Below are positions 5,191 through 10,344 of a stretch of DNA of 10,344 nucleotides, one piece after another. The notes beneath the pieces are model-generated. The model saw only the letters and a program-made list of their open reading frames with translations. It made no database searches and had not been told where the DNA came from. Source of the stretch: Hyphomicrobiales bacterium (lineage in GTDB: Bacteria > Pseudomonadota > Alphaproteobacteria > Rhizobiales > Devosiaceae); the NCBI GenBank assembly GCA_026989045.1, contig JALSJY010000218.1, forward strand, positions 1 through 10,344, given 5' to 3'. Position 1 is the first letter of the stretch, and the number at the start of each line of letters is the position of its first letter. Position numbers and translations under genes: made by a program.

Positions 5191-6069
5191 TTAGTTGGCT
5201 GGTAAAGTTGAGCCACTAAAATACTGAAAAAATTCACTATCTGGTGAAAGTAACATAGTTGTATCTGTATTCACCAGCGAAGCGCGATATGATTGCATTG
5301 AACGATAAAATTCAAAAAACTCTATGTCTTTGCTATAAGCATTAGCAAAAACTGCGTTTCTCTCAGCATCACCTTCACCTCGAAGTATCTCACTATCACG
5401 ACGAGCAAGTGCAACAATTTGCACCGCTTGACGATCAGCAATCGCACGAAGAGTTTGAGCCTGTTCTTGACCATCAGCACGCAAACCAGCAGCTTCAGCA
5501 AGACGCTCAGCTTTCATGCGCTCAAAAGTCTGCGCTGAAACCTGTGATGTTAAATCCGTGCGTAAAACACGAACATCAACAACTTCAAGGCCAATCTCTG
5601 CCAAGTCATCACGTATCAATTCACGAGCTTCACGCATCATTTCTGTGCGTTGATCTGATAGAGCGGCATTAAAATCACGCAAACCATAAACTCCACGAAG
5701 AGCAGATTCTAATCTAGTGTTAATACGCATTTCAGCGGTTCTCAAATCACCAAGCACCGATTCACGAAACTTGGTCGGGTTAGTAATTTTATAAGAGATA
5801 AACGCATCAACATTATAAAATTTACCACCAGAAACCTGAACAACAATATCTTCAAGATCATAACGCAACAAACGATTTTCGATTATTTGCACATCTTCAA
5901 CAATTGCAGTTGGCACTTTGAAATAAATACCTGGTTCAGAGTGAATACGCATAATCTCACCAAAACGAGTAACAATTGCTTGCTCACGCTCATTTACAAT
6001 GAAAAGCGAAGACATAAGAATATAGAATGCGCCAACTACTACAGCAGCTAAAATAACGAGTTTATTCAT
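5191..6069 (-). CDS. hflC: HflC, SPFH/band 7 subunit of the HflKC complex
   Basis: HflC pairs with HflK to build a large membrane-anchored cage that surrounds and modulates the AAA+ protease FtsH, affecting turnover of membrane proteins. The 292-residue product has an N-terminal signal-anchor helix (about 3-24, VILAAVVVGAFYILMSSLFI), the SPFH/band 7 domain (about 25-190, opening VNEREQAIVTRFGEI), and a long Ala/Arg/Glu-rich helical stretch (MKAERLAEAAGLRADGQEQA) typical of the coiled-coil cage wall. The start at 6069 (MNKLVIL) is preferred because GGGAG lies about 8 bases before it and it begins one base after the hflK stop. An in-frame ATG at 6102 would add 11 residues within hflK. Tight linkage implies coupled translation with hflK. 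A terminator follows. Confidence 0.95.
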   Translation of the reverse strand: MNKLVILAAVVVGAFYILMSSLFIVNEREQAIVTRFGEIMRIHSEPGIYFKVPTAIVEDVQIIENRLLRYDLEDIVVQVSGGKFYNVDAFISYKITNPTKFRESVLGDLRTAEMRINTRLESALRGVYGLRDFNAALSDQRTEMMREARELIRDDLAEIGLEVVDVRVLRTDLTSQVSAQTFERMKAERLAEAAGLRADGQEQAQTLRAIADRQAVQIVALARRDSEILRGEGDAERNAVFANAYSKDIEFFEFYRSMQSYRASLVNTDTTMLLSPDSEFFQYFSGSTLPAN

Positions 6070-6070
6070 C

Positions 6071-7150
6071 TTAGTTACTCCCTGAATTGTTGCGAAGCTC
6101 ATTTAGCGGTAAATATGGAACAACTCCAGAATCACTTGTTCCTTCTTCCATAATCACCTTTTTACTTGTTCTAAGCACTTCTTCCATAGTCTCAAGGAAT
6201 AGGCGTTTGCGAGTAACTTCAGGAGCTTTTGAATATTCTTCATAAATTGAAATGAAGCGAGCAGCTTCACCTTGAGCTTCTTTAACTACACGGTCTTTAT
6301 AAGCTGCGGCCTCTTCGTTCATTTGCGCAGCTTGCCCACGCGCCTGACCTAAAAGAGTAGCTGCATATTGACGAGCTTCTTCTTGGAAACGATCTTCATC
6401 TTGTTCCGCACGTTGCACTTCGTCAAACGCATCAGCCACCTCAACAGGAGGAGCAACATTTTCAACAGAAATGCCAGCAATTAGCACGCCAACTTCATAG
6501 TTATCAACAATTTGCTGAGCAATTTCTTTAACTTCTAAAGCAAAACCAGCACGATCATCACGATAAACTTCATCAGCACGTCTACGACCAACAACTTCAC
6601 GCATCGCACTTTCAGATGCTTTGCGAACCATTTCTTGCGGATCACGAACCTTGAACAAATAATCTGCTGGATCAGAAACACGCCAGATAATTGAAAAAGC
6701 AACATCAACGATATTTTGATCCTTAGTAAGCATCAAGCCTTCACCATCAGATACCCGCCCTGATGAAACAGAGGAAACTTTTGTTTGGTTTTCAGTGATT
6801 ACAACTTTTTCAACTCTCTCAACAGGCCAAAAGATAAAATGCAAACCTGGACGAGATAATTCTTGTTTTGGCTTACCAAATAAAATCTCAACGCCAACTT
6901 CTTGCGGCTTAACAGTATAAACAGATTGCACTACCCAAAATACAAGCGCGGCAAGTATAGCGCCAATTATAAGAAATTTACCGCCAGGCAACTCACCACC
7001 AAACTGTTCACGCCCACTTTTTAGCAATTCTTCAAGGCTTGGCTGATTGCCTCCCTGACCACCACCAGCTGGTCTTTTTGGCCCCTTTGGACCGCTAGGC
7101 CCTTGACCCCATGGGCCGCCAGAGCCGCCCGAATTATTATCCCAAGACAT
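6071..7150 (-). CDS. hflK: HflK, SPFH/band 7 subunit of the HflKC complex
   Basis: HflK is the partner of HflC in the periplasm-facing cage that encloses FtsH. The 359-residue protein starts with a Gly/Pro-rich cytoplasmic tail (1-37, for example GPWGQGPSGPKGPKRP), which is characteristic of HflK and not of HflC. It is followed by a single membrane helix (about 59-78), the SPFH domain from about 80 (VKPQEVGVEILFGKP) to about 250, and a helical Ala/Glu/Gln-rich segment (about 250-320, EEARQYAATLLGQARGQAAQ). An AGGGA ribosome site is 5 bases before the ATG. It is the first gene of hflK-hflC, 91 bases after folA, with a promoter candidate in the gap. Length and domain order are normal for the family. 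Confidence 0.96.
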   Translation of the reverse strand: MSWDNNSGGSGGPWGQGPSGPKGPKRPAGGGQGGNQPSLEELLKSGREQFGGELPGGKFLIIGAILAALVFWVVQSVYTVKPQEVGVEILFGKPKQELSRPGLHFIFWPVERVEKVVITENQTKVSSVSSGRVSDGEGLMLTKDQNIVDVAFSIIWRVSDPADYLFKVRDPQEMVRKASESAMREVVGRRRADEVYRDDRAGFALEVKEIAQQIVDNYEVGVLIAGISVENVAPPVEVADAFDEVQRAEQDEDRFQEEARQYAATLLGQARGQAAQMNEEAAAYKDRVVKEAQGEAARFISIYEEYSKAPEVTRKRLFLETMEEVLRTSKKVIMEEGTSDSGVVPYLPLNELRNNSGSN

Positions 7151-7186
7151 ACATGTCCCTTTCAGTTAAAAAAATATGATAATTTC

Positions 7187-7225
7187 ATATAGGCACTATA
7201 TAGGCAAAGACAGAGACACAATCAA
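7187..7225 (-). promoter_or_regulatory. Candidate promoter for hflKC
   Basis: On the minus strand TTGATT (7225-7220) is followed after 17 bases by TATATA (7202-7197). An exact direct repeat of TGCCTATAT (plus-strand 7187-7195 and 7198-7206, period 11) overlaps the -10 region and could be a regulator site at one helical turn. No terminator is visible between folA and hflK, so this would be an internal promoter added to operon readthrough. This is pattern evidence only. Confidence 0.45.
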
Positions 7226-7241
7226 TCACTAGCTCAATCTT

Positions 7242-7766
7242 TTAATCATTTATTCGCCGATAAATATTCACTTTATATTGAGCGCTGTCTTTTTCTGATT
7301 TTTTAACCTTTAATTGCTCAAACAATCGAAATTCCTTAGGGTTTATTTCTGGAAACAAACTATCTCCCTTTGGTGAGAGCGCAACATGGCTAATATAAAG
7401 CCTATCAGCAAGCTCCATTGCTTGACGATATATTTCTGCCCCACCAATAATCATAATTTCATCAATATTATCAGCTTTGGCAATCTGAGTGGCCTCTTCA
7501 ATTGCCCCTTTAAGAGAATCAATCACAATAACACCATCTGGCTGATATTTTTTCTGCTTGCTGACAATAATATTAGTGCGCTTAGGCAAAGGCTTGCCAA
7601 TCGAAACAAAAGTCTTGCGACCCATAATAATAGGCTTGCCAATCGTTACACTCTTAAAAAAAGCAAAATCAGATGGTAAATGCCAAGGAATATCTCCCTT
7701 ATTACCAATCACACCATTTTCGGCCACTGCCGCAATAATCGATATTTTCAATATTTTACTCTTCAT
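7242..7766 (-). CDS. folA: Dihydrofolate reductase
   Basis: NADPH-dependent reduction of dihydrofolate to tetrahydrofolate, in the cytoplasm; it regenerates the folate oxidised by ThyA, encoded three genes upstream. The 174-residue protein shows SIIAAVAENGVIGNKGDIPW (9-28), the active-site acid D33 in HLPSDF, the NADPH-binding MGRKTF (48-53), IGKPLPKR (56-63), and the second cofactor motif GGAEIYRQA (108-116). It is of chromosomal FolA type. The ATG at 7766 overlaps the end of the DUF4424 gene by 11 bases, suggesting coupled translation. Its ribosome site is poor. A TTG at 7751 preceded by GAAGAG (7759-7764) is a possible alternative start that would remove five residues without touching any motif. 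Also called dfrA in some genomes. Confidence 0.95.
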   Translation of the reverse strand: MKSKILKISIIAAVAENGVIGNKGDIPWHLPSDFAFFKSVTIGKPIIMGRKTFVSIGKPLPKRTNIIVSKQKKYQPDGVIVIDSLKGAIEEATQIAKADNIDEIMIIGGAEIYRQAMELADRLYISHVALSPKGDSLFPEINPKEFRLFEQLKVKKSEKDSAQYKVNIYRRIND

Positions 7767-8790
7767 TTCTTACAAGGATAAGGATATTTAGATCATTTTC
7801 AGGATAAAAATCCTCAACCCGCATTTCAAAAGTAGTTGGGCCAATTTTCTTAACATTTTCACCGCAAAAACTAACTAAGTTTCTAGTGCTTCCCTTATCT
7901 ACCACAAGGCGGAAATTATCAATATTTCCATACCAATTTTGCGCGGTTTTTAAAATATAAGAAATATAATTCTCAAAAAACGGCGCCATATATTCTGAAG
8001 TATTATTAGCAAAACCTCGCTTCACAGCGCTAATAAATGTCTTATCAACACAATATCTCTTTACATATTCATCATAAGACTCTCCTTTAGAGCCATCAGG
8101 GTTTATTAAAAATGTAGCGGTTGTGCCGCCAACGCTAGGAATATATTTATGGCTAACACTTATCTCTGCATTTGCAGGAAATGACATCTCCCACCAATAG
8201 GTGGACTTTAATGTCCAGATAGGAACTGGATAATTTTTCACTCCTGAGCCATCATCCCAAACTTCATTTTCAACAAGCCCAAGAAAAACAAGCTTATCTA
8301 GAGTTACTTGATTGTCGTTCTGCCTATCCTGTGAACTAGCAGGTAATAGTTCCAATCTTTTCGTCGTTTCTAATGCAAATGGCATTAGTGGAATATTGGC
8401 CTCAATGAGTAAATCTGTTTGGTCAATCTCTAGTGCAAACACTCTTTGCTGCAATTTCACTTCAACTGGCTGGCCATTAATTCTTACGCTAAAGCCAAGA
8501 AAATTATCTTCATCTGGAAAAGGAATTGCTACCTCCCCATATGGATCACCCGTAATATCTGGCATTGGAAATGCAACTATTGATCTAATATCTTTTTCAG
8601 AATTATTGCGAAATATATAATCAACTCTAATTTCCTTTGTAGAAACATATAATTCCTCACTAACCATCTCAACATTAGGAGAATAGACAAAAACCAACCC
8701 ACCAGTATTCATCTCAGCTAAAGAATCATTGGCTAGAGCAGAAATAATAGAAAATAATAAAACTATTAGGCTTAAAGCGATATTTTTCAT
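7756..8790 (-). CDS. Secreted DUF4424 family protein of unknown function
   Basis: A 344-residue protein with a clear Sec signal peptide: K3, hydrophobic 4-19, and a probable signal peptidase I site after ALA at 20, giving a mature start NDSLAEMNTGGLVF. The remainder reads as a soluble, mostly beta, extracytoplasmic domain. The region from about 21 to 340 matches my memory of DUF4424 (mature start NDS-AE--TGGLVF, then SEELYVSTKEIRVDYIFRN). Aromatic clusters include WTLKSTYWWEM (192-202). Only two cysteines remain after processing (C247 and C309), so a disulfide is plausible in the periplasm. No catalytic motif is recognised. A strong AGGAGAG ribosome site lies 5 bases before the ATG. It sits between a GNAT gene (30-base gap) and folA (11-base overlap), so it is expressed with them, but no functional link to folate metabolism is evident. 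Confidence 0.8.
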   Translation of the reverse strand: MKNIALSLIVLLFSIISALANDSLAEMNTGGLVFVYSPNVEMVSEELYVSTKEIRVDYIFRNNSEKDIRSIVAFPMPDITGDPYGEVAIPFPDEDNFLGFSVRINGQPVEVKLQQRVFALEIDQTDLLIEANIPLMPFALETTKRLELLPASSQDRQNDNQVTLDKLVFLGLVENEVWDDGSGVKNYPVPIWTLKSTYWWEMSFPANAEISVSHKYIPSVGGTTATFLINPDGSKGESYDEYVKRYCVDKTFISAVKRGFANNTSEYMAPFFENYISYILKTAQNWYGNIDNFRLVVDKGSTRNLVSFCGENVKKIGPTTFEMRVEDFYPENDLNILILVRNEE

Positions 8791-8820
8791 TTTAACTCTC
8801 CTATAATTTTAAAAAGGAGC

Positions 8821-9306
8821 TCAAATATTATTAGACGCCAACTTATTTAACGCCTCACCGTCAATACGGCAGACACTCCACTCGTCCTGTAAGACTGCCC
8901 CTAGTGATTGATAAAAATCAATTGAGGGTTTATTCCAATCTAAAACCCACCATTCAAACCTAGCCAGTCCTTCTTTTTTACATCGTTTAGCCAAATGAGC
9001 CATCAGCGCCTTTCCAGCTCCTAAACCTCGAACCTTTAGGTCAATAAATAAGTCTTCAAGCCAAATCCCATGTCTGCCACGAAAGGTAGAATATGTGTAA
9101 TAATAAAGCGCAAAACCAACTGGCTTAGCGTCAATCTCAACTATGTCACAAAACACCCGCGGATTATCACAAAACAAGTCACGACCAATATCCTCTTTCC
9201 TTGCCTTAACCTCATGTTCCAGCTTTTCATATTTCGCTAACGCAACAACAAAATCCATGATGAGCTCCTCATCACAATATTTTGCAGATCTGATAGAAAT
9301 ACTCAT
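8821..9306 (-). CDS. GNAT family N-acetyltransferase (spermidine/thialysine acetyltransferase-like)
   Basis: A 161-residue single-domain acetyltransferase that would use acetyl-CoA to acetylate a small amine or similar substrate in the cytoplasm. It shows the acetyl-CoA pyrophosphate-binding loop RGLGAG (93-98) after beta strand 4 (WLEDLFI, 82-88), and FEWWVLDWNKPSIDFYQSLG (117-136) with a probable general-acid Tyr132. The N-terminal ALAKYEKLEHEV and the FALYYYTYSTFRGR-LEDLF block resemble the SAT1/SAT2 (diamine or thialysine N-acetyltransferase) branch, but the substrate cannot be assigned from sequence. The start codon overlaps the thyA stop in an ATGA junction, so translation is coupled to thyA. 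The start is supported by conserved beta strand 1 (SISIRSAKYCDE) right at the N-terminus. Confidence 0.88.
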   Translation of the reverse strand: MSISIRSAKYCDEELIMDFVVALAKYEKLEHEVKARKEDIGRDLFCDNPRVFCDIVEIDAKPVGFALYYYTYSTFRGRHGIWLEDLFIDLKVRGLGAGKALMAHLAKRCKKEGLARFEWWVLDWNKPSIDFYQSLGAVLQDEWSVCRIDGEALNKLASNNI

Positions 9307-10097
9307 ACTGCAATCGGAGCCTTTATTCCTTGATATGGATCATAATCTAAAATCTCAAAACCCTCATATTCATAATCAAATATCGAACTTCGTTGATTCA
9401 AGATATTAAGTTTAGGCAAAGCCCTTGGCGCACGAGATAATTGCAACTCAGCCTGCTCAAAATGGTTCAAGTATAAGTGTGCATCTCCCAGCGTATGAAT
9501 AAAATCTCCAACCTCTAAACCTACCACATCAGCAATCATATGAGTAAGCAAAGCATAAGAGGCAATGTTAAACGGCACACCAAGAAAAATATCTGCCGAG
9601 CGCTGGTATAATTGACAACTTAATTTACCATTGGCCACGTAAAACTGAAATAAGCAATGACATGGCGGCAATGCCATATCGTCAACTTGAGCAGGATTCC
9701 ACGCACTAACAATATGTCGCCGAGAATCTGGGTTATTCTTTATCCCCTCAACCAGATTTTTTATCTGATCGATAGTTCCACCACTACCATCAGGCCAAGA
9801 GCGCCATTGCGAGCCATAAACTGGTCCAAGCTCACCATTCTCATCTGCCCACTCGTCCCAAATTTTTACTCCACGCTCCTGCAACCAACGCACATTTGTT
9901 TCACCACGTAAAAACCACAAAAGCTCATAAATGATAGATTTAACATGCAAGCGCTTAGTAGTAACTAGCGGAAATCCATCACTTAAATCAAAACGCATTT
10001 GATAGCCAAAAACTGAGCGAGTGCCAGTGCCCGTCCGATCGCCCTTATCCGCACCATTTTCTTTTACATGTTTTAATAGGTCTAAATATTGTTTCAT
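9303..10097 (-). CDS. thyA: Thymidylate synthase
   Basis: ThyA methylates dUMP to dTMP with 5,10-methylene-tetrahydrofolate, yielding dihydrofolate that FolA recycles; cytoplasmic. It is 264 residues long, exactly the E. coli length, and the key residues fall at the E. coli numbers: R21 in DRTGTGT, E58, W80, R126-R127, nucleophile C146 in LPPCHC, Q165-R166-S167, D169 and N177 in LGVPFNIASY. It is first in a tight set thyA-GNAT-DUF4424-folA. No Shine-Dalgarno sequence is visible before the ATG. Instead, the ATG lies in the arm of a 10-base-pair hairpin (10095-10130), which may limit initiation. Translation of the GNAT gene begins in its last codons (ATGA). Confidence 0.97.
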   Translation of the reverse strand: MKQYLDLLKHVKENGADKGDRTGTGTRSVFGYQMRFDLSDGFPLVTTKRLHVKSIIYELLWFLRGETNVRWLQERGVKIWDEWADENGELGPVYGSQWRSWPDGSGGTIDQIKNLVEGIKNNPDSRRHIVSAWNPAQVDDMALPPCHCLFQFYVANGKLSCQLYQRSADIFLGVPFNIASYALLTHMIADVVGLEVGDFIHTLGDAHLYLNHFEQAELQLSRAPRALPKLNILNQRSSIFDYEYEGFEILDYDPYQGIKAPIAV

Positions 10098-10130
10098 GAA
10101 GGCAACATTAGATGATTCGATTGCCTCATG
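10095..10130 (-). promoter_or_regulatory. Hairpin occluding the thyA start codon
   Basis: On the minus strand CATGAGGCAA (10130-10121) can pair with TTGCCTTCATG (10105-10095), ten base pairs with one bulged T, around a 15-base loop. The ATG of thyA is the last three bases of the 3' arm. No ribosome-binding sequence is seen between them. The structure could control thyA initiation. At DNA level the same inverted repeat could be a protein-binding site. Function is inferred; the pairing is read directly. Confidence 0.5.
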
Positions 10131-10187
10131 TTAGAGAGAAAAAGCGAGGTGACGTTTTCTTTTCAAAAAGCATTCCTATCTCCTCCT

Positions 10188-10253
10188 GTCTTTGCGAGCA
10201 TCTTCCCTTCGTAGTTCGACTGCTCACTATGAAGGGAAGATGCTCGCAAAGAC
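10188..10253. repeat. Long near-perfect palindrome between the helicase gene and thyA
   Basis: Perfect inverted arms of 23 bases (10188-10210, beginning GTCTTTGCGAGCATCTTCCC, and 10231-10253) are extended inward by GTAGT/ACTAT with one G-T pair, giving a 28-pair stem with a 10-base loop (10216-10225). It starts 30 bases after the stop of the upstream helicase fragment. No U-run follows on either strand, so it is not a standard terminator. It looks like a dispersed palindromic element, different in sequence from the GTCATCCTGAAC family at 847-899 and 4831-4896. Confidence 0.85.
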
Positions 10254-10283
10254 ACAGGCGAAACACCGCACCCACCATTTGAC

Positions 10284-10344
10284 CTATTTCACAAAACTCT
10301 CAAGCACTTTTTTGCGCCCAACTCTATCAAAATCAATTGAGAGC
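10284..10344 (-). CDS. C-terminal end of a probable UvrD/PcrA-type DNA helicase (partial)
   Basis: The minus strand is open from the window edge to a TAG at 10284-10286 and encodes LSIDFDRVGRKKVLESFVK. This matches the pattern that closes alphaproteobacterial UvrD/PcrA superfamily 1 helicases, a Tudor-like tail of the form '-LTIDFD-AG-K-VL--FV'. Only 19 codons are visible and no helicase motif is in view, so the call rests on the tail alone. If right, the gene runs in the same direction as thyA and ends about 190 bases before it. Confidence 0.5.
   Translation of the reverse strand, partial: LSIDFDRVGRKKVLESFVK

Noticed and set aside
6070..6102. Longer hflC start (MSFATIQGVTK extension)
   Set aside because: It lies inside the end of hflK and would place charged and polar residues before the signal-anchor. 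The ATG at 6069 has GGGAG at good spacing and directly follows the hflK stop.
7242..7766. Plasmid-type trimethoprim-resistant dihydrofolate reductase
   Set aside because: Sequence, operon context with thyA and base composition like the neighbours fit a native chromosomal FolA. There is no integron or mobile gene nearby.
10188..10253. Intrinsic terminator for the upstream helicase gene
   Set aside because: The stem is very strong but neither strand has a U-run after it. It is kept as a palindromic repeat, and a stop or processing role stays possible.

Overview
The window reads as a chromosomal segment from a low-GC (roughly 40% by eye) alphaproteobacterium, most likely of the Rhizobiales/Hyphomicrobiales. 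The grounds are the gene order (thyA, folA, hflK, hflC, DUF2065, serB, miaA, ilvB/I, ilvN/H), the 'MSKQMSGAEMVIEA' type of acetolactate synthase N-terminus, and a thyA-linked DUF4424 protein. It is mostly core metabolism and housekeeping. There is no phage, transposase, CRISPR array, rRNA or tRNA in it.

Left part, minus strand (1-3022): the branched-chain amino acid operon ilvB-ilvN (acetolactate synthase catalytic and valine-sensing subunits). Its 5' leader carries a complete, compact transcription attenuator between miaA and ilvB. In transcription order this is a promoter candidate, a 19-codon leader peptide rich in Ile/Leu/Val (MQIKLIVVVMGRIGVAGYN), an RNA hairpin overlapping its second half, and a GC-rich terminator hairpin with a U-run 50 bases before ilvB. 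The 350-base gap between ilvB and ilvN is filled with nested dispersed palindromic repeats.

Middle (3023-4937): miaA (tRNA dimethylallyltransferase, minus) and serB (phosphoserine phosphatase, plus) are divergent with start codons sharing two bases (CATG), so each gene's 5' control region lies inside the other's coding sequence. serB converges on the hflKC side, separated by a second copy of the dispersed palindrome.

Right part, minus strand (4938-10344): in transcription order, the 3' end of a probable uvrD/pcrA-type helicase, a 66-base near-perfect palindrome, thyA (thymidylate synthase), a GNAT acetyltransferase, a secreted DUF4424 protein, folA (dihydrofolate reductase), then hflK-hflC (SPFH membrane complex that modulates FtsH), a terminator, and a small two-helix DUF2065 membrane protein. 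thyA, GNAT, DUF4424 and folA overlap or nearly touch and look like one operon. thyA consumes methylene-tetrahydrofolate and releases dihydrofolate, which FolA reduces, so the two ends of the operon form one cycle. The two genes between them have no known role in it.

No wholly new system is evident. The points most worth following are the ilv attenuator, the thyA start codon locked in a hairpin, the palindromic repeat families occupying three intergenic regions, the lack of degP at its usual place beside DUF2065, and the GEA (rather than GDG) metal/TPP motif in IlvB.
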